Shown piece after piece: positions 9,698 through 19,474 of a DNA stretch of 64,000 nt. This stretch comes from Liquorilactobacillus aquaticus DSM 21051. Its GTDB lineage: Bacteria > Bacillota > Bacilli > Lactobacillales > Lactobacillaceae. The number at the start of each line of letters is the position of its first letter. Positions within the stretch are counted from its first letter, which is position 1. The notes under the pieces are model-generated. The model saw nothing but the letters and a program-made list of their open reading frames with translations. It had not been told where the DNA came from and did no database searches. Made by a program: the position numbers and the translations under genes. The stretch is from NCBI RefSeq assembly GCF_001436755.1, contig NZ_AYZD01000015.1, positions 62,001-126,000 on the forward strand. Direction: 5' to 3'.

Positions 9698-10525
9698 ATG
9701 GGATATCCATATCAACATCCTTTTGAAAAATATTTGGTCAAAAAAATGTTGGCAGACTCGACTATTAAAAGCTATGACCATGATTTAAACGATTTTTTTA
9801 CCTATCTTCGCCATTTCAATACCATTTATCAGGAAAAACCCAGCATCAGCCAGCTACAAGAAAGCGATATTCGCGACTATTTCGCAGTGCTACTTGTAAA
9901 ACGCTCTAACAAATATACAACTTACAATAAGGTTCTGTCGCATCTTAAACGCTATTTTGAATATCTTTTCCATGAAAATCTAATTCAAACTCTTCCAACT
10001 CTTGCATTAACAGGAAAAAAGCTTTCGCAAACAAACAGTTCTTTACTTGATTGGCCTAAGGAACTCAGCCAGCTTCTCGCAAGCAAAGAACTAAGTTTCT
10101 ATACTCGCTTAACGCTGCTTCTTTGTGCTCATTTCTATCCAGTTAGTGAATTTCTACAACCTAATTTCTATACAGTCTTCAAACATGAACATTTAGAGGA
10201 ATTTGAGAAAGAGTTTATGCAGGATTTTTTTGTTTTTATTCAACCTTTGCGGCAAAAACAGAAAACAGCCGACCTTTTCCTTAAACATCGTTTTGATCCA
10301 ATAACACCACAGTTGACGTTACCTGCTCTTCATAAATATTTAAAGTATGATGAAAAAAAATGTACTTTTTCTTTAAGTCCGCAAAAGTTATATCAAAATG
10401 CTATTTTTCACTATCTTGCGCTACATCAGCATAAAAGTGATAGCGAAATCTTGCAGAAGCTGCGACTAACTCCTTCCTCTCTTAACTATTATCGACAAAC
10501 TTATTGGAAGAAAAAATCTCTGTAG
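9698..10525 (+). CDS. XerD-like protein, tyrosine recombinase fold lacking catalytic residues
   Basis: The N-terminal 100 residues are a normal SAM-like core-binding domain of Xer recombinases (FEKYLVKKMLADSTIKSYDHDL). The C-terminal half aligns with the catalytic domain but is degenerate. The box I arginine is Pro148 (FYPVSEF for GLRVSEL), the box II His and Arg are Gln229 and Tyr232 (SPQKLYQ for TPHTLRH), and the later GH is Lys254-Leu255. Only a Tyr (264 or 265) remains near the nucleophile position. It is thus probably not a recombinase and may be a DNA-binding relative, like the streptococcal XerD-like protein known to lack dif-site activity. The true xerD is at 22870-23760. Confidence 0.78.
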   Translation: MGYPYQHPFEKYLVKKMLADSTIKSYDHDLNDFFTYLRHFNTIYQEKPSISQLQESDIRDYFAVLLVKRSNKYTTYNKVLSHLKRYFEYLFHENLIQTLPTLALTGKKLSQTNSSLLDWPKELSQLLASKELSFYTRLTLLLCAHFYPVSEFLQPNFYTVFKHEHLEEFEKEFMQDFFVFIQPLRQKQKTADLFLKHRFDPITPQLTLPALHKYLKYDEKKCTFSLSPQKLYQNAIFHYLALHQHKSDSEILQKLRLTPSSLNYYRQTYWKKKSL

Positions 10526-10564
10526 GAAGTTATTTAAAATTGACCGAATAGTTTTTGATTTTAA

Positions 10565-10608
10565 ACAAAAAAATCAGCCATAAAATGCAAAATGCATTTT
10601 ATGACTGA
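10565..10608 (-). terminator. Terminator after the TPR gene (converging with the XerD-like gene)
   Basis: A 16-pair stem with one mismatch (10574-10589 with 10593-10608, AAA loop) is followed on the minus strand by TTTTTTTG. Orientation of the T-tract assigns it to the minus-strand TPR gene; it may also stop the converging plus-strand gene. Confidence 0.8.
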
Positions 10609-10655
10609 AAATAAGCTACAAGAAAGATGGTTTTTTAACTAAAAATTGATTGAGT

Positions 10656-11918
10656 TTACAGATCATGCAGCTCATCTTGTAAATCAAGCATTTCCAAATC
10701 TTCTGGAATAAGCTTGAGATACGCTGCTACACATTTTTCTGCACTTTTCAATTTACCGATCTTGCGGTAAAAGAAACTTGCTTCACGTAAAAACTCAGGT
10801 TGATTACTAAACGTATGTGCAGCTACTTGATAATTTTCAAGCGCATGCTTCTCATCTTCAATTTGTGCGTATGATCTCCCCAAATTCCAATATAGTTGTG
10901 GATCCGTTTCATCATTCTGCAAATAGTCGGTTAGCAATTCAATGTTTTCTTGGTATTTTTTTAACTCAACTAATAAATTGCTTAACTGAATAACTAATGT
11001 CATATTATCGGGTTCTAAAGCCAATGCCGCGCGCAAATGTTCCTCTGCTAATTTTGGCTGCTGCATCTTAAGCGCTACAGAACTAGCTAATTGATATAAT
11101 TTAATATTATACTGATCAACCCGTAGTCCTTCTTGAAGTACCTCTAATTCTTTTTGAAGAAGCCCCTGTTGTTCGTATGCTTCAGCCAAGTATGGATAAA
11201 CAGTAGAATAGTCAGTACTGCTTTCCTTTAGCTTTGTAAAGTTTTTTATTGCTTCATCATACTGTTTAAGCTGCAATTCGGTAAATGCCAATTGGAAGCG
11301 CGTATCAAAATCAATATCTCTTTCATGCACCTGCTTTAAATAACCCAGCGCTTGCTCAAATTTTCCACTAACTGCATACGAAAATCCAAGCCGTTGTGTT
11401 AGATTTACTTGCGAAAGTTCAGTAATACCAGACTTAATTAGTGTTAAATACAAAGGAATGGCATTATGATACTTTTTAATATCAAAATATAACTCAGCTA
11501 AAGCAAAAAGCACGATTGGCTCTTCAGGCGCAATTTCAAGCGCACTTAACAATTTTTGCTCACTAACTTCAAATAGACCTTGCGTTTGATATAAATCTGC
11601 CGCAACTAGAAGTGAATTTAAATATGCATCTGAGTCTGGTTTCACTGCTGCCAGATAGTCAAGTGCCTTATCACTGTTTCCTTCACTTATTGCAATATCT
11701 GCTAATGCTGTTCGCAACTGGTCTTCCTCTGGATATTTGTCTAAGAGAAACTGATATGCTTTTTGAGCCAACTCTGAAAAGCCCAAAGAATAGAGTTCCT
11801 CCGCTAAACTATAAATTAAGTCAGCATTGTCTTTTTGCAAAGCTTTCTCAAAATCCGCTTGAACATCATCAAATTTTCCCATTTCAATCATTGAAATTAT
11901 TTTAGCCGAATAGCTCAT
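10656..11918 (-). CDS. Tetratricopeptide repeat protein (YpiA-like)
   Basis: A 420-residue soluble protein built almost wholly of roughly 34-residue TPR helices with the usual A/G-Y-A/P pattern, for example ALAELYFDIKKYHNAIPLY and YWNLGRSYAQIEDEKHALENY. No enzymatic domain is visible, so it should be a scaffold or adaptor with unknown partner. Its place next to hup and der resembles that of B. subtilis YpiA-type genes elsewhere in this block. It has its own terminator. Confidence 0.85.
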   Translation of the reverse strand: MSYSAKIISMIEMGKFDDVQADFEKALQKDNADLIYSLAEELYSLGFSELAQKAYQFLLDKYPEEDQLRTALADIAISEGNSDKALDYLAAVKPDSDAYLNSLLVAADLYQTQGLFEVSEQKLLSALEIAPEEPIVLFALAELYFDIKKYHNAIPLYLTLIKSGITELSQVNLTQRLGFSYAVSGKFEQALGYLKQVHERDIDFDTRFQLAFTELQLKQYDEAIKNFTKLKESSTDYSTVYPYLAEAYEQQGLLQKELEVLQEGLRVDQYNIKLYQLASSVALKMQQPKLAEEHLRAALALEPDNMTLVIQLSNLLVELKKYQENIELLTDYLQNDETDPQLYWNLGRSYAQIEDEKHALENYQVAAHTFSNQPEFLREASFFYRKIGKLKSAEKCVAAYLKLIPEDLEMLDLQDELHDL

Positions 11919-11997
11919 AAAATCACCCTCTTTTAATCACTGTTATAAAATACATATATATATTGATGAAACAATGGCAAAATTCTTCACTTACAAC

Positions 11998-12025
11998 AAA
12001 AAAGTCAGGACTCAAGTCCCGACTT
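11998..12025 (-). terminator. Terminator after hup
   Basis: On the minus strand AAGTCGGGA (12017-12025) pairs with TCCTGACTT (12002-12010) around CTTGAG, with one G-U pair, followed by TTTTTTG. Confidence 0.85.
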
Positions 12026-12051
12026 CATTTAGACGAATAATAATTCATGAT

Positions 12052-12327
12052 CTATTTAACAGAATCCTTTAAAGCTTTACCTGGTTTAAAAGCAGGTACT
12101 TTGCTTGCGGGAATTTGAATTTCTTTACCCGTTTGTGGATTACGGCCCTTACGAGCTGCGCGTTGGCGTACTTCAAAGTTGCCAAACCCGATTAATTGAA
12201 CTTTTTCGCCTTCTGCTAATGTATCTTGAATTGTTTCAAAAACAGCATCAACAGCTGAAGTTGCATCCTTTTTAGTCAAACCAGTTTTTGTTGCAACTGT
12301 TTCGATCAATTGTGCTTTGTTTGCCAT
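12052..12327 (-). CDS. hup: HU family DNA-binding protein
   Basis: Histone-like nucleoid protein. The 91-residue product beginning [17 protein letters not shown] carries the signature [21 protein letters not shown] and the DNA-intercalating Pro region. An in-frame upstream ATG at 12360 would add 11 residues, but the ATG at 12327 sits behind a perfect AGGAGGT and matches the family start. It has its own promoter and terminator, as expected for a highly expressed gene. Confidence 0.96.
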   Translation of the reverse strand: MANKAQLIETVATKTGLTKKDATSAVDAVFETIQDTLAEGEKVQLIGFGNFEVRQRAARKGRNPQTGKEIQIPASKVPAFKPGKALKDSVK

Positions 12328-12441
12328 GTGTTTCACCTCCTCATACGAAGATATATACACAGATAACTAAATCTGTGAGCTTCCATTTTGAATGCATCAA
12401 AATGATGAAACAATGACTAACAAATCATTATCTCTCCTACT

Positions 12442-12470
12442 AAGATAGCATATAAAGCCTAATATAACAA
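12442..12470 (-). promoter_or_regulatory. Promoter of hup
   Basis: TTGTTA (-35, 12465-12470) and TATCTT (-10, 12442-12447) on the minus strand, 17 bases apart, leaving a roughly 110-base 5' leader. Confidence 0.6.
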
Positions 12471-12571
12471 GGTTTTTCGCTTTTTTTACACCAGAAAGCA
12501 CAAAAAAATACTGTCTTTTAATCAGAACTTAAAACGCAAAAAGTTTCTTCTTCAACACTCTAAAATGAATA

Positions 12572-13882
12572 CTATTTACGTCTTCTTTCAATAATGTGTA
12601 TAGGAGTTCCAACAAAATCAAATGCCTCTCTAATTTGATTTTCAATAAACCTCTCATACGAAAAATGCATTAGTTCTGTATCGTTAACAAAAACAATAAA
12701 TGTCGGCGGCTTGACAGCAACTTGTGTTGTATAGTAGATCCGCAACCTTTTTCCATTATCCGTTGGAGTAGGATTGCGTGCGATTGCATCCATAATAACG
12801 TCGTTTAGAACAGATGAACTAATTCTACGCTCATGATTTTCATTAATACGTTTAATTAACTCTGGAAGTTTATCCAGTCTCTGTTTTGTCATGGCAGAAA
12901 CAAAGATGATTGGCGCATAACTTAAATACTGGAATTCACGCCGAATTAGTTCTTCAAATTCCTGCATTGTCCGATTATCTTTTTTTACCATATCCCATTT
13001 ATTAACTAAAATGATAATTCCGCGGCCAGCCTCATGTGCATAGCCAGCAACTTTCTTATCTTGTTCCCGAATACCTTCTTCGGCATTCAAAACGACAAGG
13101 ACAACATCTGAACGGTCAATTGCTCTCAAAGCCCGAAGAACAGCATACTTCTCGGTATTTTCGTAGACTTTACCTTTTTTTCGAATACCAGCAGTATCGA
13201 TTACACTAAATTTATCGCCTGCATCTGTTAAAAAGGGTGTATCAATCGCATCACGTGTAGTACCCTCAATGTTGGAAACAATCACACGATTTTCACCTAA
13301 AATGGCATTCACTAAGGATGATTTGCCTACATTTGGTCGACCGATCAAACTGAATTTGATTGAATCATCTTCTTCTTGTTCACCCATTTCGGGGAATGAG
13401 TGACAAACCTGATCTAAAAGATCCCCAATTCCAATTCCATGAGTACTCGAAATAGCAACCGGTTCTCCGAAGCCTAATGAGTAAAAGTCGTATATATCCC
13501 CTTTTAATTCAGGATTATCGACTTTATTCACAGCAACTATCACTGGTTTATCAGACCGATATAAAATATGTGCCACTTTTTCATCAGCATCAGTAACACC
13601 TTCTTTTACACTGACAACAAAAACAATTACGTCAGCTTCATTAATAGCAATTTCAGCTTGCTCAGCTATCTGATTCAAAAAAGGTTCCTCGCCAATATCA
13701 ATTCCACCCGTGTCGATTAAATCAAACTTTTGACCTAACCACTCACTGTGTGTATAGATACGGTCACGTGTCACTCCAGCAACATCTTCGACAATCGAAA
13801 TCCGTTCACCGGCAATTCTATTAAAAACCGTTGATTTTCCAACATTAGGTCGTCCTACAATTGCAACTACAGGGTTAGACAA
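12572..13882 (-). CDS. der: Ribosome biogenesis GTPase Der (EngA)
   Basis: Double Era-like GTPase needed for 50S assembly. It has two complete G domains (GRPNVGKST with DTGG and [13 protein letters not shown] with DTAG and NKWD) and a C-terminal KH-like domain ending in the basic IIERRRK. I chose the TTG at 13882 ([13 protein letters not shown], 436 residues). The GTG at 13891 is itself part of the GAGGTG ribosome binding site and cannot be the start. Confidence 0.95.
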   Translation of the reverse strand: MSNPVVAIVGRPNVGKSTVFNRIAGERISIVEDVAGVTRDRIYTHSEWLGQKFDLIDTGGIDIGEEPFLNQIAEQAEIAINEADVIVFVVSVKEGVTDADEKVAHILYRSDKPVIVAVNKVDNPELKGDIYDFYSLGFGEPVAISSTHGIGIGDLLDQVCHSFPEMGEQEEDDSIKFSLIGRPNVGKSSLVNAILGENRVIVSNIEGTTRDAIDTPFLTDAGDKFSVIDTAGIRKKGKVYENTEKYAVLRALRAIDRSDVVLVVLNAEEGIREQDKKVAGYAHEAGRGIIILVNKWDMVKKDNRTMQEFEELIRREFQYLSYAPIIFVSAMTKQRLDKLPELIKRINENHERRISSSVLNDVIMDAIARNPTPTDNGKRLRIYYTTQVAVKPPTFIVFVNDTELMHFSYERFIENQIREAFDFVGTPIHIIERRRK

Positions 13883-13905
13883 GTAAAACACCTCACTTTC
13901 AAAAC

Positions 13906-13934
13906 TGAATAATTTAAGTTGAATATTTCAGCAA
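13906..13934 (-). promoter_or_regulatory. Promoter of der
   Basis: TTGCTG (13929-13934) and TATTCA (13906-13911) with 17-base spacing on the minus strand. The -35 overlaps the T-tract of the rpsA terminator, so der is separated from rpsA yet restarted at once. Confidence 0.55.
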
Positions 13935-13967
13935 AAAACTGACCCAAAAGTAATCCTTTTGAGTCAG
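13933..13967 (-). terminator. Terminator after rpsA
   Basis: CTGACTCAAAAG (13956-13967) pairs with CTTTTGGGTCAG (13939-13950) on the minus strand with one wobble, loop GATTA, then TTTTTT. It starts 23 bases after the rpsA stop. Confidence 0.9.
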
Positions 13968-13989
13968 CCAGAATGGTTTCAATCAAAAA

Positions 13990-15204
13990 TTATTTATCTT
14001 CTTCGTCATCTTTAAGATCGCCGACAAGGTCACCAAGTGTAAACCCAGTACTCTCTTCGGGAGCCTCTGTTTTAGCATTATTTTCAACCTTTTTCTTCTT
14101 AGGTTCGCTTGAAGCAACGCTTGGTTTCTCCTCAAGTGCTTTAATTGACAAAGCTAAACGATGTTCTTCAGGATGAACGTTAAGCACCTTAACCTTAACT
14201 GTTTCACCAGAAGTCAACACTTCATTTGGCGTTGCAATATGTTTATGCGAAATCTGTGAAATATGAACCAAACCTTCAACACCTGGAAAGACTTCAACAA
14301 AAGCCCCAAAGCTGGTCAAACGTTTTACAGTACCTTCTAAGACATCACCTTCGGCAACCTTTTGATCAAGATCATCCCATGGCTGAGGTAAAGTCTGTTT
14401 AATTGAAAGTGAAATTCTTTCTTTTTCAGGATCAACCGCTAAGACCTTGACCTTAACTGTTTCACCCACCTTTAAGACGTCAGATGGTTTCTCAACACGT
14501 TCATACGCGATTTCAGAAACATGAACCAAACCATCAACGCCACCTAGGTCGATGAAAGCACCAAAGCTTGTTAAACGAGCAATTTTACCTTCAATAACAT
14601 CACCAACAACCAGCTTGGCCATAGTTTCTGCTTTTTTGGCTTCACGTTCTTCTTTAACAATTTCTTTGTGCGATAAAATTAAACGGTTTTCACTGGGCTC
14701 AATTTCAATAATCTTCAATTCTAATGTTTGACCCTTATATTGATTTAAATCTTCAACAAAACGGTCATCGACCATTGAAGCAGGGATAAATCCTCTAACA
14801 CCAGCATCTACAACTAAACCACCCTTGACAACTTGTGTTACAGGAGCTGTAATTGTTTCACCGGCCTCAAATTCTTTTTCAATCTCATCCCAAACTTTTC
14901 TTGCTTCCAAACGACGTTGCGACAAAAGATAACTGCCGCCCTCTTTGTCAGAACCAATTTTCGAGATAACAACAAGATCAAAAACATCACCGACTTTGAC
15001 CGTATCTTCAATTTCTTCGCCAGGCTTGGTTACTAATTCTTTAAAAGGCACAACACCTTCAACACCTGTACCTTCTATTCCAACAATAACTTGCTTGGAA
15101 TCATCAATTGCCAATACTTCTCCTTTGACAACATTGCCAATTTTAACCTCACTGACGCTATCTAACGCTTCTAATAAATCCTTATTTGCATCTGCTTCAC
15201 TCAT
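13990..15204 (-). CDS. rpsA: 30S ribosomal protein S1 homologue
   Basis: RNA-binding protein with four S1 domains. The clear domain starts include [70 protein letters not shown] and [28 protein letters not shown]. It ends in an acidic, lysine-rich tail. At 404 residues it is the short Gram-positive form (B. subtilis YpfD type) rather than the six-domain E. coli S1. The ATG follows AAGGAGGACATAGTCC. The order cmk-rpsA-der-hup is conserved in Firmicutes. Confidence 0.94.
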   Translation of the reverse strand: MSEADANKDLLEALDSVSEVKIGNVVKGEVLAIDDSKQVIVGIEGTGVEGVVPFKELVTKPGEEIEDTVKVGDVFDLVVISKIGSDKEGGSYLLSQRRLEARKVWDEIEKEFEAGETITAPVTQVVKGGLVVDAGVRGFIPASMVDDRFVEDLNQYKGQTLELKIIEIEPSENRLILSHKEIVKEEREAKKAETMAKLVVGDVIEGKIARLTSFGAFIDLGGVDGLVHVSEIAYERVEKPSDVLKVGETVKVKVLAVDPEKERISLSIKQTLPQPWDDLDQKVAEGDVLEGTVKRLTSFGAFVEVFPGVEGLVHISQISHKHIATPNEVLTSGETVKVKVLNVHPEEHRLALSIKALEEKPSVASSEPKKKKVENNAKTEAPEESTGFTLGDLVGDLKDDEEDK

Positions 15205-15289
15205 GGACTATGTCCTCCTTAACGACTATAACTCTACTTACTATTCTAGCCGAAATTAACAATAAATTCCAGTCAAAATGCACTTTTAG

Positions 15290-15967
15290 CTATTTTTTGC
15301 TCTTTTTTTGTATTATTCCCATAATTTTTGCAACAACTTGCTCGATCGACAACATCGTCGTATCAACTTTTACCGCATCTGCTGCTTGGACAAGCGGTGA
15401 AACAGCTCTAGTTGAATCCTTTCGATCACGTTCCGCTATTTCCTGCTCAAGTTGCTCTAAGTCTGCCATTATTCCTTTAGCTTTGTTTTCTTTGAAACGG
15501 CGCAAAGCTCTTTCCTTAACACTAGCTACTAAAAAGATTTTAACTTGGGCATCAGGCAGCACAGTTGTACCGATATCACGCCCGTCCATCACGATGCCAC
15601 CTTTAAAGGCAATCTCCTGCTGACGCTTAGTCAATGCTTCTCTAACACTGAGCTGTGCCGCAACAGTTGAAACATTGTTGGCTATTTCAGGCAACCTAAT
15701 GTCATCCGTAACCTCATCTTGATCAACATACACCCTCTGACCTTCATCAGATGGCGTAAAGCTTATTTTTATCTCAGCGACCATTTCCTCCAGCGCTAAA
15801 TTATCATCAAGCTTTACTCCTCTCTTCAGAGCTGCCCACGTGACCGCACGGTACATCGCTCCGGTATCACAGTAAACGTAGCCTAACTGATGTGCAACAA
15901 GTTTAGCAACAGTACTTTTACCTGCCGAAGCAGGTCCGTCAATGGCAATTTGCAATAGATCATTCAT
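15290..15967 (-). CDS. cmk: Cytidylate kinase
   Basis: Phosphorylates CMP and dCMP. The P-loop is GPASAGKST near the N-terminus, with the CDTGAMYRAVTWAA and DGRDIGTTVLPDA substrate motifs and the RFKENKAKG lid region. It is 225 residues, the normal length. It precedes rpsA by 85 bases, the usual arrangement. Confidence 0.96.
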   Translation of the reverse strand: MNDLLQIAIDGPASAGKSTVAKLVAHQLGYVYCDTGAMYRAVTWAALKRGVKLDDNLALEEMVAEIKISFTPSDEGQRVYVDQDEVTDDIRLPEIANNVSTVAAQLSVREALTKRQQEIAFKGGIVMDGRDIGTTVLPDAQVKIFLVASVKERALRRFKENKAKGIMADLEQLEQEIAERDRKDSTRAVSPLVQAADAVKVDTTMLSIEQVVAKIMGIIQKKSKK

Positions 15968-16004
15968 AACAAAACTCTCCTAACAACATATGAATAAGAT
16001 TTTT

Positions 16005-16646
16005 TTACTTAACACGTACTGACTGACCAGGAGACAGTGTTGAACCACTGCTTAAGCTTGGATTTAGTTGTAATAATTCTTCGACTGTCAGACCATTGTT
16101 AACTGCAACGCGATACATTCCTTGACCAGCACCAACTGTCACATAACTTGCTGAACTTGAGCTGCTGGAGCTTGAAGAAGATGAACTTTCAGCTTGAGAA
16201 CTGCTGGACGATTCAACCTGCGAGCTTGAAGTTGAACTAACAGCTGTTTGAGACTCTGACTCACTGGTTTCCGCACTAGAAGTACTGCTCGTATTCGATG
16301 ATGTTCCTATACTCGCCTTAGAAGTATCAGAACTCGCTTTCTTTTTGTCTGATTGCGAACTTGAACTGCTTTTTTTGGCTTTCTTTTTAGAAGTTGAAGC
16401 AACCACATTAACATTATCCCCATCAGAAGACGGCTGCATCGAACTTCTTTGTGATAAAAAATACGCTGCCACAGTACCAATTATGATTGCAATAAAAACT
16501 ATCAATAAAGATGTTGTCAGTACTGTATTAGTACGTGTTTTTTTGCGGTTTGCAATGCGCGAGTAGTTTCCACTGTCATCTCGCTCATCTTCAAATGTTT
16601 TAGCCCACGGCTGTTCACCCTGTTGTTCCTCATTTTTTCGACTCAT
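16005..16646 (-). CDS. Membrane-anchored LysM-domain protein (YpbE-like)
   Basis: A 213-residue protein with a charged cytoplasmic head, one membrane segment (about residues 44-66) and a linker made mostly of Ser with Thr, Glu and Lys. A single C-terminal LysM domain (TVGAGQGMYRVAVNNGLTVEELLQLN, SPGQSVRV) should bind peptidoglycan on the outer face. The role is unknown. Its place between recQ and cmk matches YpbE of B. subtilis. The serine tract is low-complexity and probably varies between strains. Confidence 0.87.
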   Translation of the reverse strand: MSRKNEEQQGEQPWAKTFEDERDDSGNYSRIANRKKTRTNTVLTTSLLIVFIAIIIGTVAAYFLSQRSSMQPSSDGDNVNVVASTSKKKAKKSSSSSQSDKKKASSDTSKASIGTSSNTSSTSSAETSESESQTAVSSTSSSQVESSSSSQAESSSSSSSSSSSSASYVTVGAGQGMYRVAVNNGLTVEELLQLNPSLSSGSTLSPGQSVRVK

Positions 16647-16742
16647 GCCTATCCCTCCCCGAACTATTATAGTTTATTTTACCATAAGAACAATTATCCA
16701 GGTACTTGAGTTGCTAATAACTACGGATTATCTTTATATCGA

Positions 16743-18194
16743 CTATAAATTAAAAAGTTTTCTAATCGTTTTTTGATAATTACTACTAATGGAACTTTCA
16801 GCAGTTACTTCTTCCGTTTCTTCCATTCCCAATTTTGCAAGGTCGAGTTTTTCTCCCATTAGCTGACAGCAAAGTCCACTATGAATCTGACTGCCTTCTT
16901 CTCCAAAATAGCGTTTTATGTACTCACGGCGGCATTCAGCCGTATTAATATAGGCTAGAATTTCGTTTAAATTTTTACTTTTTTCATCTCGGCGTCTTGA
17001 GAATAATTCTTTGACTTGTCTGCTGGATAACCCCTGTTTACAATAATAATCCAGCAATTCGCCCTGCTCTCCAGCATGCCCCTTTAATCTTTGCATATTG
17101 TCCATATAATATTGAATCATTTCATCTTCAGGCAAAGTCATATTTATCAGCTGTCTTTGAAGAATAACGTCGCTCGCTTGGTATAAAAGAATAGCAATAC
17201 TTTGCTTTCCATCGCGCCCAGCACGTCCTATTTCTTGTAAATAACTTTCAAGATCTGCAGGAAGATGATAATGAATCACATAACGAATGTTCTTCTTGTT
17301 AACCCCCATTCCAAAAGCGCTAGTAGCGCAGATCACATCTAATTCTCCTCGCATAAATTGTTGTTGAACGGTATACCGATCGATTGCGGTCCGTCCCGCA
17401 TGATATGAACTAACATTCAACTTGCTTTTTTGCCTAAGCAGATCAGCTATTTCATCAGCCTTCTTTTTGCTTGAGAAATATATTAACCCGGGGGTTTTTA
17501 AACGTTCAACTAACTGAACAAGTTTTTGATTTTTTTCCTTCTGATTCTCTACGTTTTCAACAGCTAGAAAAATATTCGGCCGATCAACTGAATGTCTGAT
17601 AGTTTTGATCTTCTGTCTGTCAAAAAGAATTCTAATAATATCTTCCTCAACCTTTTTAGTAGCTGTGGCAGTTAACGCTAACGTTGTTGGAGAATTCAAT
17701 TTTTTTCGCAAATCACCTAATCCAAGATAGTCTGGTCGAAAATCCGGTCCCCACTTTGAAATACAATGTGCCTCATCCACAACAAGCAAGGCAAGGTCAA
17801 GCCCCATCAATTTTTCCACGACTTCTTTTTTATTAAGCATTTCAGGTGCAAGGTAAATAAAATTAAAATGTTCAAGATGTTCAATGACATACTTTTTGCG
17901 TTCAAACGGCAAAACTGATGTCAAAGCGACAACTCTTTTTTCACCCGCGAAACGTAATTGTTCCACTTGATCTTGCATCAAGGATATCAGCGGTGAAATA
18001 ATGACTACAGGTTTTTTACAAATTTTCCCAATCAATTGATAACACAGGGATTTCCCCGTTCCTGTTGGCAAGATTGCCAACGTTGATTTACGTTCCAATA
18101 AACTGTGAATTACATCTTTTTGACCGCTTCTAAACTCCGAGAAGCCAAAGTGCTTTTGTAAGAGTTCTTCTAATTTCTTATCAGAAATGGTCAT
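16743..18194 (-). CDS. RecQ family ATP-dependent DNA helicase (RecS-like)
   Basis: SF2 3'-5' DNA helicase. Motif I LPTGTGKSLCYQ, motif II VVDEAHCISKWG, motif III ALTATAT, and motif VI QEIGRAGRDGK are intact. The zinc-binding region near the C-terminus is reduced and no HRDC domain follows, so at 483 residues it resembles B. subtilis RecS (YpbC) more than full-length RecQ. The ATG follows GGGAGGGGG. It begins 51 bases after the YpbB-like gene and the two are conserved neighbours. Confidence 0.92.
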   Translation of the reverse strand: MTISDKKLEELLQKHFGFSEFRSGQKDVIHSLLERKSTLAILPTGTGKSLCYQLIGKICKKPVVIISPLISLMQDQVEQLRFAGEKRVVALTSVLPFERKKYVIEHLEHFNFIYLAPEMLNKKEVVEKLMGLDLALLVVDEAHCISKWGPDFRPDYLGLGDLRKKLNSPTTLALTATATKKVEEDIIRILFDRQKIKTIRHSVDRPNIFLAVENVENQKEKNQKLVQLVERLKTPGLIYFSSKKKADEIADLLRQKSKLNVSSYHAGRTAIDRYTVQQQFMRGELDVICATSAFGMGVNKKNIRYVIHYHLPADLESYLQEIGRAGRDGKQSIAILLYQASDVILQRQLINMTLPEDEMIQYYMDNMQRLKGHAGEQGELLDYYCKQGLSSRQVKELFSRRRDEKSKNLNEILAYINTAECRREYIKRYFGEEGSQIHSGLCCQLMGEKLDLAKLGMEETEEVTAESSISSNYQKTIRKLFNL

Positions 18195-18245
18195 GGATTT
18201 CCCCCTCCCAATTTTTTATTGAGTAAGTAAGTTTAAATAATGATA

Positions 18246-19280
18246 CTATTCTTCAGCTATTTCTAACTTGCTCTGTTCAATTTGATATAATCTGAATTTT
18301 GCAAAAGATATTTTGAAATTATTTTTTTGGAGCTCCTCATAACGCCACTTATCAATATCTCCCTTGAAAAGTTTCTTAAACAAACGAGCTTCTTCCACCG
18401 ATATCAAACGTTGAAAGTTGAAGTTAGGTACAAAAATTGCTGCTTCCAATAAATGTTCAGCAATCGTACTTCCCTTTAATCTGCGTTCAGCTTCTATCTT
18501 CGAAAGCGGCATCCCATTTTTATAAAGACGATAGGTTTCCTCAGCACTCTTTGAAAGCAAACTTGTTCTTTTAATCGGCATTACCAAATTTTTAAAAACG
18601 CTAGCACCTTCGCTTAGAAACTCTGCAAAACGAGCAGATAAGTCATTCCACAAAAACTCGATGTCACGCGTCGAGCAGCCAGAATTGACAGCAATTTGTT
18701 CTGCTGTTTTGGCAACAAGTTCGTGACCAGAAAACAGTTGCATAAAAGCATCTGCATCTTGTGCTTTTTCATTCCCTAAAAACAAAAATAATTGTTCTGC
18801 TAAGAGCGGCCCTAAATCATGTTCATAATACTTTTGATACCATATTTTTATAGATGTACGAGCTTGAAAAGACGAAGCTACAACATAATAATGATTATTT
18901 TCATAACTTGCCTCAGAGACTACTTGCATTAAAAGTCGTAGGATATCCTGCCATAATTGCATTTTGAATCGACAAAATAAATACGGGCTCTTGATATTAT
19001 AGTGATTCTTCAAAAAAACATCTCTGCTTTTCACGCCTAATTCTGTCAGGCAGAATCCTTCTCCATTAATCTCAACTAAATATTTTTTTTCGATCATTTC
19101 GGTAATCGAATCATCGAATTTTGCTTTTTCAAGTTGAGGCCAAACTGCAAGCCAATCAAGGATTCGGTATCTTAGACCCCAAAAAAGATTTGAAACTGTT
19201 CGTTTATTCGAAAGCACTTGTCTCACAACTGCAGGTCTTCTGGGTTGAGTCTTTGAAAAAAAGCGCAACAGCTCATCCAT
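18246..19280 (-). CDS. YpbB-like helix-turn-helix protein
   Basis: A 344-residue soluble protein beginning MDELLRFFSKTQPRRPAVVRQVL. It has a C-terminal helix-turn-helix-like stretch (YRLYKNGMPLSKIEAERRLKGSTIAEHLLEA) of the type found in YpbB proteins and in the C-terminal domain of some RecQ helicases. It precedes recQ. By conservation of the pair, it probably works with that helicase, but this is inference. Confidence 0.82.
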   Translation of the reverse strand: MDELLRFFSKTQPRRPAVVRQVLSNKRTVSNLFWGLRYRILDWLAVWPQLEKAKFDDSITEMIEKKYLVEINGEGFCLTELGVKSRDVFLKNHYNIKSPYLFCRFKMQLWQDILRLLMQVVSEASYENNHYYVVASSFQARTSIKIWYQKYYEHDLGPLLAEQLFLFLGNEKAQDADAFMQLFSGHELVAKTAEQIAVNSGCSTRDIEFLWNDLSARFAEFLSEGASVFKNLVMPIKRTSLLSKSAEETYRLYKNGMPLSKIEAERRLKGSTIAEHLLEAAIFVPNFNFQRLISVEEARLFKKLFKGDIDKWRYEELQKNNFKISFAKFRLYQIEQSKLEIAEE

Positions 19281-19368
19281 TCTTTTTATATTCCCCCTAT
19301 CATATAGTTTAAATCCATTTTACCTTAAAAATGTTAAATTCACTTAAATATTGATCTTGTCATTAAAT

Positions 19369-19434
19369 AAAAAAACCGTCGCATAGACAATTCCAAAATT
19401 AACTCTATTTTTGGAAGAATGTCCTGCAACAGCC
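19369..19434 (-). terminator. Terminator after ribU
   Basis: On the minus strand a long imperfect stem (TTCCAAAA with TTTTGGAA at the tip, ACA/TGT and GTTGC/GCGAC lower down) ends in TTTTTTT at 19369-19375. Confidence 0.8.
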
Positions 19435-19474
19435 TTGTTATTTGTTAATTTACTCGCATAATAATCTTACATAA

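Noticed and set aside
10574-10608. Hairpin as an integration site (att) for the neighbouring Xer-like gene
   Set aside because: It has the T-tract of a terminator for the minus-strand TPR gene, there are no flanking direct repeats, and the Xer-like protein lacks catalytic residues.
15186-15623. Plus-strand 145-codon frame over rpsA start and cmk
   Set aside because: Overlaps two well-supported minus-strand genes and has low-complexity Ser/Thr content typical of antisense frames.
16143-16420. Serine-codon repeat as a mobile or regulatory repeat
   Set aside because: It is the in-frame low-complexity linker of the LysM protein, with no regular DNA period.
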